From an uncultured Streptomyces sp. (lineage in GTDB: Bacteria; Actinomycetota; Actinomycetes; Streptomycetales; Streptomycetaceae): a DNA stretch of 27,440 nt. Below the pieces are notes generated by a model that saw only the letters and a list, made by a program, of their open reading frames with translations, ran no database searches and was not told the DNA's origin. Made by a program: the position numbers and the translations under genes. This document shows, one piece after another, positions 1 to 8,518 of this stretch (positions are counted from its first letter, which is position 1; every line of letters starts with the position of its first letter). The DNA is taken from the NCBI GenBank assembly GCA_946480485.1, contig CAMLJW010000010.1:1-27440 (forward strand), written 5' to 3'.

Positions 1-1287
1 CCCCGGCACGAGGTGCGCTCCGCGCGAAGCGGCCGTCGCAGGGCGAAGGAACGGACCGACAACCGCATTCGTGAACGGCAGCCTCTTCTGCCCACGCTGG
101 TTGCGCATGTGGAGGAGAAGCACAGGAAGTCGCGCGCCCTGCTCCAGGCCGCGGCGGCTGTCCCGCTCGGCGAGGAGTTCACTCATGCCGGCCGCTCCTA
201 CCGCCGGACGAACAGCCGAGCCGACCAGGCAAAGGCTCGCTATTCCAAAGCACCGGTGCGTGTGGAGGACCTCGCCACCGGCGAAGCAATCCATGCTGAA
301 GGAGCAGAAGAGGACGCCTTCTGGGATTGGGCCTACGTGGAGACGCTGAGGCTAAGCGGGGTCCGGATCGAGGAACTTGTCGAGCTGACGCAGCTCAGTA
401 TTCGGCAGTACCAGAGGCCGAACGGCGAGGTGGTCGCCCTCCTGGTCATCGCGCCATCGAAAACCGACCGAGAGCGCGTCATCCCCATGTCGGCAGAGCT
501 CTTCCATGTGATCGCATCTGTGATTCGCCGCCATGTCACCGGCGAGCAGAGATCTGTTCCTCTTCTCCAACGCTACGATGCGCACGAGCGACAGTGTTCT
601 GCGTCCATGCCTTTCCTGTTCCAACGTGGCTCACGAGGCGGCCGAGGCGTGATCAGTCCTAACACCATCGCCAATCGGATCAGGACGCTCTGCCGCGAAC
701 TCGCCGAGTCCAACCCGGCCTTCGTCGGCCTGACGTTCGCCCCCCATGATTTCCGCCGACTGTTCGCCACTGAGATCGTCAACAACGGGCTCCCCATCCA
801 TATCGGTGCGGCACTGCTGGGCCACTTGAACATCGAAACCACCGGCGGCTATGTAGCCGTCTTCAACGAGGATGTCGTTCGCCACTATCAGGAATACCTG
901 GCTCGACGTCGGGCTGTGCGCCCTGTCGAAGAGTACCGATCGGCAACGTCCGATGAGTGGGACGAGTTCCAAGAGCACTTCGACCGCCGCAAGGTTGAAC
1001 TGGGAAATTGCGCCCGCCCCTACGGCACCCCTTGCCAGCATGAGCACGCTTGTCTGCGATGCCCAATGCTTCACGTGAATCCCAAGATGCTGCCACGTCT
1101 CAACGAGTTGGAAGAGGATCTGGAAGCCCGACGGAAGCAAGCAGTGACCGAAGGCTGGCTGGGTGAGATCGAAGGCATCGACCTCACACTGCAGTTCCTG
1201 CGCGAGAAACGGAAGCAGGCCCAGAGGTCTGAGCAACCGGGCCACTCAGTCGACCTCGGGATCCCTTCTTTCCTGCCTCGTCCCTGA
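1..1287 (+). CDS. Large tyrosine recombinase/integrase, C-terminal part (5' end outside window)
   Basis: The frame is open from base 1, so the true start and the N-terminal DNA-binding domain lie upstream; the GTG at 13 is only the first possible start inside the window. Counting from that GTG, all catalytic residues of a tyrosine recombinase are visible: Arg118 (GVRIEEL), Lys150 (APSKTDR), His245 and Arg248 (HDFRR), His271 (LLGH) and nucleophile Tyr280 (GGYVAVF). Behind the catalytic domain is a cysteine cluster, C333-x7-C341-x5-C347-x2-C350 with interspersed His, probably a zinc site, then a charged helical tail. I recall this layout from long (700 aa or more) actinobacterial recombinases of mobile elements rather than from compact phage integrases. 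It probably cuts and joins element ends, but no partner gene, tRNA or att repeat is visible here. It converges on the TetR gene with a 38-bp gap. Confidence 0.85.
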   Translation, partial: PRHEVRSARSGRRRAKERTDNRIRERQPLLPTLVAHVEEKHRKSRALLQAAAAVPLGEEFTHAGRSYRRTNSRADQAKARYSKAPVRVEDLATGEAIHAEGAEEDAFWDWAYVETLRLSGVRIEELVELTQLSIRQYQRPNGEVVALLVIAPSKTDRERVIPMSAELFHVIASVIRRHVTGEQRSVPLLQRYDAHERQCSASMPFLFQRGSRGGRGVISPNTIANRIRTLCRELAESNPAFVGLTFAPHDFRRLFATEIVNNGLPIHIGAALLGHLNIETTGGYVAVFNEDVVRHYQEYLARRRAVRPVEEYRSATSDEWDEFQEHFDRRKVELGNCARPYGTPCQHEHACLRCPMLHVNPKMLPRLNELEEDLEARRKQAVTEGWLGEIEGIDLTLQFLREKRKQAQRSEQPGHSVDLGIPSFLPRP

Positions 1288-1325
1288 TCAGGGCTCTGCC
1301 ACCCCCGCGCAACTCTGCCCCTTTC

Positions 1326-2000
1326 TCAACCCGAGTGGTGGCCAGACACGTCTCTACGAATGTCGGGCAGCCTTCTGGACGCGGGCGTGGTGTGGAGGCG
1401 TTCCCAGAGGCCCACCACATGCGCGTGCAGAACCTCCTCAGCCTCCTCTGCGGTCAGGTGGCCCATGAGCACGTGGCTGGTGAGGCCGTCGGCGAGGGCG
1501 AGCAGGGTGCGAGCCTCGCGCTGCGGGTCGGGCGGCGCAGCGCCTTCGTCGGCCGGGACGCTCCTGGCGGCCTCCATGATGAGGCGGGCGAGGAGGTCCT
1601 GGAGGGCTGCGTAGCTGGTTCTTAGCGGGCCGGCGAGCGGCTCGCTGACGGCCGCCTGGGCGACGAACGCGAGCCAGATCCGCGCTTCGGCGCGGTGTTC
1701 TGTGCGAAGCAGGGCGATCTCGGTGGCCACGTGGCCCAGAGCGGTGGCGGCCGACTGGGCCGGGGTTCTGGCCAGGCGGTCCCGCACGCGTTCGGTGATG
1801 CGCTCGCCGACATAGTCGACGGCGAACAGGAGCATCTCTTCCTTGCTGCGGAAGCAGCGCTGAACGGCACCCAGGGAGACCTGCGCGCGGGCGGCGACGT
1901 CGCGCATGGTCACTCCCTCCGGTCCGTGTTCGTCGGCGAGGAGGCAGACAGCCTCGGCGATCTGGCGGCGTCGGCTTTCGTAGTCCACCTGCTTGGGCAT
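1326..2000 (-). CDS. TetR-family transcriptional regulator
   Basis: This 224-aa protein starts at ATG 2000 (MPKQVDYESRRRQIAEA), with an AAGGAG ribosome site about 9 bases upstream. Residues 8-55 are a typical TetR helix-turn-helix region (GVTMRDVAARAQVSLGAVQRC, followed by FRSKEEML). The remaining helical domain should bind a small ligand and form the dimer; its style resembles the BetI-like C-terminal class. The gene is divergent from the amidase, and a perfect palindrome lies between the two starts, so autoregulation and repression of the amidase are likely. The ligand cannot be inferred; an amide substrate or product of the amidase is a reasonable guess. Confidence 0.9.
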   Translation of the reverse strand: MPKQVDYESRRRQIAEAVCLLADEHGPEGVTMRDVAARAQVSLGAVQRCFRSKEEMLLFAVDYVGERITERVRDRLARTPAQSAATALGHVATEIALLRTEHRAEARIWLAFVAQAAVSEPLAGPLRTSYAALQDLLARLIMEAARSVPADEGAAPPDPQREARTLLALADGLTSHVLMGHLTAEEAEEVLHAHVVGLWERLHTTPASRRLPDIRRDVSGHHSG

Positions 2001-2020
2001 GCTTGGTCGTCTCCTTATTC

Positions 2021-2036
2021 CGATACGATCGTATCG
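2021..2036. promoter_or_regulatory. Probable TetR operator (16-bp perfect palindrome)
   Basis: CGATACGATCGTATCG is a perfect 16-bp palindrome 20 bases before the TetR start and 60 bases before the amidase start. A further half-site TTCCGATAC recurs at 2051-2059, matching the left flank of the palindrome (TTCCGATAC at 2018-2026). Size, symmetry and position fit a TetR-dimer operator controlling both divergent genes. Binding by this regulator is inferred. Confidence 0.75.
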
Positions 2037-2095
2037 CTTCCGGAGTATGGTTCCGATACAAGCACGTCGACATGTGGATGGGGAGCGCAAGGATC

Positions 2096-3532
2096 ATGCA
2101 GGACGCCCTGTGGAAGCTGCCGGCTGCCGCGCAGGCGCAGGCGGTCCGAGGTGGAGAGATATCGGCGGTCGAACTCGTCGACAGCCACCTGGAACGCATC
2201 AATGAGGTCAACTTGCAGGTCAACGCGGTCACGCAGCTGTTGGCCGAGCGCGCCCGTGAGGCCGCCGCACAGACGGACCGGCGGCGCGCCTCGGGCGAAG
2301 AGCTCGGGCCTCTGGCCGGCGTGCCGTTCACGGTGAAAGAGTCCACCGCTGTCGAAGGCGTTCCGACGACATTCGGAACGGCGCGCTTCGGTGACCTGGT
2401 GGCGCCTGCAGACGCGCTGCCGGTGGCTCGGCTACGTGCGGCCGGAGCCATACCGATCGGGCACAGCAATATGCCCACCCTGATCCTGGCCGGGATGCAC
2501 TCCCGCAGCGAGTTGTTCGGGGACACCGTCAACCCATGGGACCCGAGCCGGACCCCAGGGGGCAGCAGCGGTGGCGACGGGGTGGCCGTGGCCACCGGCA
2601 TGGCCGCGCTCGGACTCGGCAACGACTCCGGTGGATCAGTGCGGATCCCGGCCTCGTTCTGCGGCGTGGCCGGGCTGAAGCCGACCCCCGGGCGGTTCCC
2701 CGCCGACCACCGCGTCCTCGGCCCAGACGACCCTGGACCGGCCTCACAGATGCTGGTCACCGACGGGCCCCTGGCCCGCAGGGTCACCGACCTGCGACTG
2801 GCATACGAGGCGCTGGCCGGGACCGACCCGCGGGACCCGCGGTCCGTACCCGTACCCGTCCACGGCGAGCCGCTGCCGGGACGGATGAAGGTCGCAGTCG
2901 TTGCCGACCCCGGCGGCCACGGCGTCCACCCCACGGTCCGCGAGGCAGTTGCAGCCGCGGCCGAGGCGCTGCGAGACGCCGCGTATGACGTGCAGGAGGT
3001 GGCGGACGTTCCGCGGCTGGACGAGGCACTCGAGGCGTACGGCCGGATCACCGTGACCGAGTTCGCCGAGACCTGGCCAGTGGTGCGGACACTGCTTGGC
3101 AAGGGCGGAGACCGCTATATCGAGTTGGCGATGGAGAAGACTCCGCCCGCGACAGCCGCGGAATTCATGAAGCTGATGGGGGCCTGGCTGGGCATCCGTC
3201 GTTCCTGGGCGGAGTTCCTCGACGAGTACCCGCTGCTGCTCGGGCCGGTGTTCACCGAGCCGCCTGTCGAGCCGGGGCTGGAGTCACGCGACAGAGCGGG
3301 ACGGGAACGAGTCGACGCGGGCATGCGCATGTGCACGGTGACCAGCTTCGTGGGCGTGCCCGGGGTCGCCGTACCGACCGGAGTGACCGACGGACTGCCG
3401 TCCGGCGTGCAGATCATCGGGCGCGCGTTCCGGGAGGACCTGTGCCTGGCCGCTGCCCAGGAGGTCGAGGACCGCCTCGGCGTGATCACACCGATCGACC
3501 CACGCTCTGAAGTCCCGACTGCCGCACGGTAG
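2096..3532 (+). CDS. Amidase-signature hydrolase
   Basis: A 478-aa enzyme of the amidase signature family, hydrolysing an amide to acid and ammonia; the substrate is unknown. I chose ATG 2096 because GGGAG sits 10 bases upstream and the N-terminus (MQDALWKLPAAAQAQAV) then begins where family members begin; the frame is open further upstream. The Ser-cisSer-Lys triad is visible: Lys81 (PFTVKES), cis-Ser157 in the GGSSGG loop and nucleophile Ser181 in NDSGGSVR. The length is normal for a stand-alone amidase. No GatC or GatB neighbour is present, so this is not the tRNA amidotransferase subunit. Transcription probably starts near the palindromic operator and is controlled by the divergent TetR gene. 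Confidence 0.9.
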   Translation: MQDALWKLPAAAQAQAVRGGEISAVELVDSHLERINEVNLQVNAVTQLLAERAREAAAQTDRRRASGEELGPLAGVPFTVKESTAVEGVPTTFGTARFGDLVAPADALPVARLRAAGAIPIGHSNMPTLILAGMHSRSELFGDTVNPWDPSRTPGGSSGGDGVAVATGMAALGLGNDSGGSVRIPASFCGVAGLKPTPGRFPADHRVLGPDDPGPASQMLVTDGPLARRVTDLRLAYEALAGTDPRDPRSVPVPVHGEPLPGRMKVAVVADPGGHGVHPTVREAVAAAAEALRDAAYDVQEVADVPRLDEALEAYGRITVTEFAETWPVVRTLLGKGGDRYIELAMEKTPPATAAEFMKLMGAWLGIRRSWAEFLDEYPLLLGPVFTEPPVEPGLESRDRAGRERVDAGMRMCTVTSFVGVPGVAVPTGVTDGLPSGVQIIGRAFREDLCLAAAQEVEDRLGVITPIDPRSEVPTAAR

Positions 3533-3558
3533 GCGGTGCTACCGCGCCCAGCAGCAAT

Positions 3559-3866
3559 ATGGTCAAGCCCGGCCGTGGCCGCAACGACATGCCCGGCAAG
3601 GTCGCCGACTTCCTCCGCGCCACCGAGCTGGAGCCCGCCGAGCGCGCCGCGCTCGACCACGGCGTGATCGTACGACGCGGCCAGGGCTACACTCTCCGCG
3701 TCAGCACCACGCCCGCGGTCCACCGCGCCCTCCTCGGCCGCTGGCAGGCCCTCGACGGCACCTCGGCCGTCCCGGCACAGCACAAGGCCGCCGCGAGTAC
3801 GCGAACCGCGTCAACCTGCACGCTCCCGCTACGGACCTCGGCAGTCAGTCACGTTCTGCTCCATGA
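3559..3866 (+). pseudogene. Frameshifted fragment of an unrecognised gene
   Basis: From ATG 3559 the frame reads like real protein (VADFLRATELEPAERAALDH, then GVIVRRGQGYTLRVSTTPAVH and RALLGRWQALDG) up to about 3790. It then degenerates into Ser/Thr/Arg-rich sequence. Shifting frame at about 3790 restores plausible sequence (REYANRVNLHAPATDLG) to a TGA at 3864-3866. This suggests one indel in a small gene of about 100 codons. I do not recognise the family. It sits between the amidase and the 3' end of the Y-family gene, and the remaining bases to 3977 hold nothing I can identify. An alternative is that the first frame is intact and simply has a poor C-terminus. Confidence 0.4.
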
Positions 3867-3977
3867 CGGGTGGCGGCAGCTATACGAGAACACGACCCAG
3901 AGGCCAGTTCACACCGTTCTTCGGGGCCGCTTCAGCGCAGGTGGTGTTGCCCCGAGGCAGCTGTGGCACTGTCACGA

Positions 3978-4949
3978 TCAGACCAGGGTCGCAGGCCCCA
4001 CTGAGCCAGGCCATCTCGCGGCGATACGATCGAGGACCGGTTCAAGTCGACGAGCGCTTTCCGTCGGCCGGTCGAAGGTGAGCTGCTGACCGGAGAGCCG
4101 ATCGGTCGTCAGATCCTCGGCTCTCAGGGAAAGGGCCGTTACCCGTGCCCGCTGAAGTCCCAAGGCATCGTGCAGCGCTTGCGCGGTGCCTGACAGTACC
4201 GGAGTGTGAGCCGTGGGTTCTGGAAGCACTCGCGTCCGGGTGGTCGTGGACCGATCCGCGTAATGAACTGTGAGTGTGAGCGCGCGGGCCACCTGGCCGT
4301 CCACTCTCAATTGCCTACCGATATCAATGGCAAGCCCAAGCAGCGCGCCGCGACGTACGGATCCATCGACCTCATGCCTGTCGAATTGCCATTCAGCGCT
4401 GGCCGACTTGGGCGGAGCGTGCGGTACCACGCGTGTCCGGTCTATGCCACAAGCCCGTTCGTGTACAAGACGCCCCCTCTTCGCCCCCAGGATCCTCTGC
4501 AGGGTGGCCTCAGAAGTTTCTGCCACCTTACCGATGCTGTCCAACCCGTACTCGCAGAGTGTGCGAGCCGTCTTCGGCCCCACTCCATACAGAGCCGCTA
4601 CCGGCTTTGGATTCAGGAAGCCGGATATTCCCTGTGGGGTATCCGCGATACAGCGAACGGCACCAGACGGTCCATGATGTCCGGCCATCCTGGCGAGCAT
4701 GGCATTGGGGGCCACACCGACAGCACAGTCAAGGCCATACAACGCCAACATGCGCACACGAACGAGTCGGGCAATCTCAACAGCGTCGCAATCGAAATAG
4801 CGAACGCTTCCACTCACATCCGCCAATGCGGCGTCGGGAGGAACGGCCTCGACAACCGGGGTGATGTCGCCCAGTACCTGAAGAAGCGTCTCCCATGTTT
4901 CCCGAGGCGGTCCTGGCGCCTGAACATAGATAATGGCCATCTCGATCAC
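3978..4949 (-). CDS. Inactive, fingers-less Y-family polymerase (ImuB-like adaptor)
   Basis: A 323-aa protein starting at GTG 4949, which overlaps the dnaE2 stop as GTGA; ATG 4940 is an alternative start. Residues 31-175 align by eye with the DinB palm and helix-hairpin-helix: CAVGVAPNAMLARMAG, LYGVGPKTARTL, and ILGAKRGRLVHERACGID. Residues 185-280 fit the little finger. The C-terminus carries QQLTF (288-292), resembling a beta-clamp-binding motif. The N-terminal segment with the first catalytic Asp, the steric gate and the fingers (about 90 residues) is missing, and the SIDEA-type motif has become PPDAA (Asp39 kept, Glu changed to Ala40). Catalysis is therefore unlikely. By analogy with mycobacterial ImuB it probably recruits DnaE2 to the clamp during error-prone translesion synthesis. 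No imuA' homologue is visible. Confidence 0.8.
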   Translation of the reverse strand: MIEMAIIYVQAPGPPRETWETLLQVLGDITPVVEAVPPDAALADVSGSVRYFDCDAVEIARLVRVRMLALYGLDCAVGVAPNAMLARMAGHHGPSGAVRCIADTPQGISGFLNPKPVAALYGVGPKTARTLCEYGLDSIGKVAETSEATLQRILGAKRGRLVHERACGIDRTRVVPHAPPKSASAEWQFDRHEVDGSVRRGALLGLAIDIGRQLRVDGQVARALTLTVHYADRSTTTRTRVLPEPTAHTPVLSGTAQALHDALGLQRARVTALSLRAEDLTTDRLSGQQLTFDRPTESARRLEPVLDRIAARWPGSVGPATLV

Positions 4950-7900
4950 CCTGCGCTTCCAGGACTGGAATGCCAGAGCTTGCCGCCTCCCATGGAGTCA
5001 CCGCCGGCAGGCCTGAGATCCGCCCATGGATCCATTTCGACGCCGTTGGCCACTTGAATCGTTCGGCCAGGCTTTCTCGTCTCAGGGGCAGGGCCCTCCT
5101 GACGCTCCGCCAATCGGTTCGCCACAGAATCGAGACCTCCGGAACGACGCAACTCCGCCAGTTCCATCAGATCCCACGCCGCAGAGCCGACAACGCTGAG
5201 CGAACGCGGCCCACGGCGTTGGACTTTCCCGCGGACCAGCAGCAGCCAGCTGTGAAAGATCGTGTGAGCGCAGTCGGCCTGGCTGTCGTTGAAGAAAGCC
5301 AGGTCTATCAGGCCGGTTGAGTCGTCGAGGGTGACGAAGATGATCCGCTGGGGCTCGCGCGGGGTCGCCTCCCCGTACGGGCTTGACTTGGTGCGGTGAA
5401 GGATCGGCGGGGTCTGGGTGGCCGCCTTGGCGCCCGCGACCAGCACCGCCTCGCCGTGCCGAGCCTCCCGCAGCCGGCGTGCCGTGACCACGCCCAGCTC
5501 CTCCAGGAACTCCCGGTAGTCGTCCATCAGATTGCGCGACACATCCATGGAGAGGACGCCCAGCTCGGCGCTGAGCCTCTCCGCGTCGTCGAGGTCGGGC
5601 AGCCCGACCAGGGCGGTGTCCCGGCCGCCGGACAACGGGAGCTGTCCCCCGCGCACGCCCGGCGCGTCCCGGTGCAGCTCGGTCAGGTGCAGTTGCAGGT
5701 CCCGGCGGTTGGCGCCGAACGCGTCCAGCGCACCGACCTGCGCGAGCCTCGAGGCAAGTGGACGGCTCGGACGGGCCCGTTCCCAGAAGTCGACCAGCGA
5801 GGCGTACGGCTGTCCGTCCACGATCCGCTCCGCCTCGGCCTTGCTGATGCCGTACACGTCGGAGAGCGCCAGCCGCACACCCCACCGGTCCGGAGAACCC
5901 CTTTCACCGCACACCAGTTCGATGCGATGTGCGACCGCCGACCTGTTCACGTCCAACGGCAGGATCGGCACCCCGCGCCGCCGCGCATCGGCGAGCAGCA
6001 GCCGCTTCGGGTACATCCCGGGATCGTGCGTGAGCAACCCGGCGTAGAAGGCGGCCGGATGATGGGCTTTCAGCCAAGCCGACTGGTACGTCGGTACGGC
6101 GAAGGCGACCGCGTGCGCCTTGCAGAAGCCGTAGGAACCGAAGGCCTCGACGATCTCCCAGGTGCGCGCGATCGTCTCCGCGGAGTACCCCTGCGCGGCA
6201 GCCTCCTGCGCGAACCAGGAACGGATCCGCCCCTGCGACTCGGGGTCGGACAGCCCGCGCCGCACCTGGTCGGCCTCGTCCCGTCCGCAGCCGGTCATGA
6301 TGTGCACGATGTCGATGACCTGCTCGTGGAAGACCACGACTCCGTACGTCTCCCGCAGCGACTCCGCCAGGTCCGGGTGCGGATAGCGGACCGGCGCCCG
6401 GCCGTGGCGCGCCTCGATGAACGGACGCACCATGTCGGCGGCGACCGGTCCGGGGCGGAAGAGGGAGATGTCGACCACGAGGTCGTGGAAGTTCGCCGGC
6501 TGGAGCCTGCCGACCAGGTCCCGCTGCCCCGGCGACTCGATCTGGAAGCAGCCCAGGGTCTCGGTGGACCGGATGAGTTCGTAGGTCGCCGGGTCACCCT
6601 CAGGCACCGCGTCCACGTCCACGGGCGCCCCCGTCGCCCGCTTCATCTCCGCCACCGCGTGCGCCATCGCGGACTGCATCCGCACGCCCAGCACATCGAG
6701 CTTGAGCAGCCCGAGGTCCTCGACGTCGTCCTTGTCGAACTGCGCCATGGGGAACCCCTCGCCGCTGGTCGGCATGACCGGCGTACGCGCGAGGAGGGAG
6801 GAGTCCGAGAGGAGCACTCCGCATGGGTGCATGGCGACTCCACGCGGCAGGGCGTCCAGGGCTTCGACCAGCCCCCACAGTCGGCCGTACCTCGCCCCTT
6901 CCCGCTGGAACTCCCCTGCCAGCGCACGGAGTTCGGGCAGTTCGTCCAGTGCCGCGCGGGCCTCGCGGGCGCGGATGTGCGGGAAGGACTTGGCGATCCG
7001 GTCGATGTCGGCGGGGTCCATGGAGAGCGCGGCGCCGACATCGCGGATGGCGTGCCGTACGCGATAGGTCTCGGGCATGGCGACGGTCGCGACGCGCTCG
7101 GTGCCGAACCGGTCGATGATCGCGTGGTAGACCTCCAGCCGGCGCGCGGACTCGACGTCGATGTCGATGTCCGGCAGGGCCGAGCGGCGCTTGGACAGGA
7201 ACCGCTCCATCAGCAGCCCGTGTTCGACGGGATCCGCGTGCGCGATACCGAGCAGGTGGTTGACGAGGGATCCGGCGCCGGAGCCGCGCGCGGCGACCCG
7301 GATGCCCATCCTCCGTATGTCGTCCACGACCTGGGCGACCGTCAGGAAGTAGGAGGCGAAGTTGTGGTGGGCGATGATGTCCAGTTCCTGGTGCATCCGC
7401 TCCCAGTACGCGCGCCGTGAGTCGTAGCCGCGCAGCACCATGCCCGCCGCCGCACGGGAGGCCAGCACACGCTGCGCGGTGCGGCGCCCGGCGCCGACGA
7501 GATGCGGTTCGGGGAAGTGGACGGCCCCGATGCCGAGGTCGTCCTCCGGGTCGACGAGGCACTCGGCGGCCGTGGCCCCGGTCTGTTCCAGCAGACGGTG
7601 CGCGGCGCCGCGGCGGTAGCCCGCGGCCTCGACGATCCGTTCGGCGGCGCCGTGCATGGCGCCCGCGTCCTTGAGCCAGCGCTCGCCGCTGTCCAGTTCC
7701 TTGCGGGGGTCGATGGGGACAAGGAGGCGGGCGGCGTCCAGGACGTCGGCGACCGGGCCCATGCCCGGGTCGGCGTACCGGACGGCGTTGCTGAGCACCG
7801 GGCGCACCCGCTGCTCGGCGGCGAATCCGACGGTGCGGGCGGCGAGGCGCAGCGAGCCGGGGCCGGTGCCCTCGCGGCCGTGCCAGACGGCTTCGAGGCG

Positions 7901-8428
7901 CAGGGCGTCACCGTAGATCTCCCGCCAGGGCGCGAGCAGCTTCGCGGCCCGGTCGGGGCGGCCCGCGGCGAGCGCGCGCCCCACGTCGGAGGCGGGGCCG
8001 AGCAACACGGTCAGGCCCCCGGCGTGGTTGTCCGCCCAGGGCAGCAGCGGCGGGCCCTCGCCGGCGTGCGCTGCCGTAACGATTCTGCACAGATCGGCCC
8101 AGCCGGCCGCGCCGTCCCGGGCGAGGAAGATCACGCGAGGAGTCGACTCGTCGATGAAGGCGCCGCCGCGTACGGGAGCACGTCGGCGCGCACGCGGCGC
8201 GGACTCCTCCCACGGGGCCACCGCGAGCTCAGCCCCGAACAGCGGACGTACCCCCTCGGCGGCGCAGGCCTTGGCGAAGCGGACCGTGCCCGCGAGGGTG
8301 TCCCGGTCGGTGAGCGCGAGGGCGTCCATGCCCCGCTCAAAGGCGCGCTCGGCCAGCCGCTCCGGATGGGAGGCCCCGTACCGCAGGGAGAAACCGGAAA
8401 CGGTGTGCAGATGCGTGAAGCCCGGCAC
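4946..8428 (-). CDS. dnaE2: Error-prone DNA polymerase III alpha subunit DnaE2
   Basis: A 1160-aa C-family polymerase for damage-induced translesion synthesis. GTG 8428 is preferred because GGAGG lies 5 bases upstream and the protein then begins VPGFTHLHTVSGFS; GTG 8440 is also in frame. Order of domains: an N-terminal PHP domain (HLHT near residue 7, LTDRDT near 40), the palm with PDIDID at 419-424 and a further acidic segment (DKDDVEDLGLLKLDVLG), fingers, a helix-hairpin-helix (DVYGISKAEAERIVDG), and a C-terminal OB fold (ATPREPQRIIFVTLDD, then LAFFNDS). The size is that of DnaE2 rather than of replicative DnaE1. It is first in a two-gene operon with the inactive Y-family gene and has two LexA-type boxes in front. 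Confidence 0.95.
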   Translation of the reverse strand: MPGFTHLHTVSGFSLRYGASHPERLAERAFERGMDALALTDRDTLAGTVRFAKACAAEGVRPLFGAELAVAPWEESAPRARRRAPVRGGAFIDESTPRVIFLARDGAAGWADLCRIVTAAHAGEGPPLLPWADNHAGGLTVLLGPASDVGRALAAGRPDRAAKLLAPWREIYGDALRLEAVWHGREGTGPGSLRLAARTVGFAAEQRVRPVLSNAVRYADPGMGPVADVLDAARLLVPIDPRKELDSGERWLKDAGAMHGAAERIVEAAGYRRGAAHRLLEQTGATAAECLVDPEDDLGIGAVHFPEPHLVGAGRRTAQRVLASRAAAGMVLRGYDSRRAYWERMHQELDIIAHHNFASYFLTVAQVVDDIRRMGIRVAARGSGAGSLVNHLLGIAHADPVEHGLLMERFLSKRRSALPDIDIDVESARRLEVYHAIIDRFGTERVATVAMPETYRVRHAIRDVGAALSMDPADIDRIAKSFPHIRAREARAALDELPELRALAGEFQREGARYGRLWGLVEALDALPRGVAMHPCGVLLSDSSLLARTPVMPTSGEGFPMAQFDKDDVEDLGLLKLDVLGVRMQSAMAHAVAEMKRATGAPVDVDAVPEGDPATYELIRSTETLGCFQIESPGQRDLVGRLQPANFHDLVVDISLFRPGPVAADMVRPFIEARHGRAPVRYPHPDLAESLRETYGVVVFHEQVIDIVHIMTGCGRDEADQVRRGLSDPESQGRIRSWFAQEAAAQGYSAETIARTWEIVEAFGSYGFCKAHAVAFAVPTYQSAWLKAHHPAAFYAGLLTHDPGMYPKRLLLADARRRGVPILPLDVNRSAVAHRIELVCGERGSPDRWGVRLALSDVYGISKAEAERIVDGQPYASLVDFWERARPSRPLASRLAQVGALDAFGANRRDLQLHLTELHRDAPGVRGGQLPLSGGRDTALVGLPDLDDAERLSAELGVLSMDVSRNLMDDYREFLEELGVVTARRLREARHGEAVLVAGAKAATQTPPILHRTKSSPYGEATPREPQRIIFVTLDDSTGLIDLAFFNDSQADCAHTIFHSWLLLVRGKVQRRGPRSLSVVGSAAWDLMELAELRRSGGLDSVANRLAERQEGPAPETRKPGRTIQVANGVEMDPWADLRPAGGDSMGGGKLWHSSPGSAG

Positions 8429-8473
8429 GCGCACCTCCACTACCCAGGGGCCCGTGGAGCCCCACAGCAGCCC

Positions 8474-8489
8474 TCGAACGTCCGTTCAC
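8474..8489. promoter_or_regulatory. LexA/SOS box 1 in front of dnaE2
   Basis: TCGAACGTCCGTTCAC matches the Gram-positive SOS box core CGAAC-N4-GTTCG except at the last position. It lies 46 bases upstream of the preferred dnaE2 start and overlaps a putative -10 (TAGTGA on the minus strand, 8491-8486), so LexA bound here would block the promoter. The matching -35 candidate is TTGGTC (8515-8510), spacer 18. Confidence 0.75.
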
Positions 8490-8518
8490 TACCCTCTCAC
8501 CCCACCATAGACCAATTC

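Noticed and set aside
1438..3102. 554-codon open frame on the minus strand
   Set aside because: It is antisense to the amidase and part of the TetR gene, is rich in Arg/Pro/Ser, and has no family resemblance. It is a GC-driven shadow.
5396..7420. 674-codon open frame on the plus strand
   Set aside because: Antisense shadow of dnaE2; the sequence is rich in Arg, Gly, Asp, Val without domain structure.
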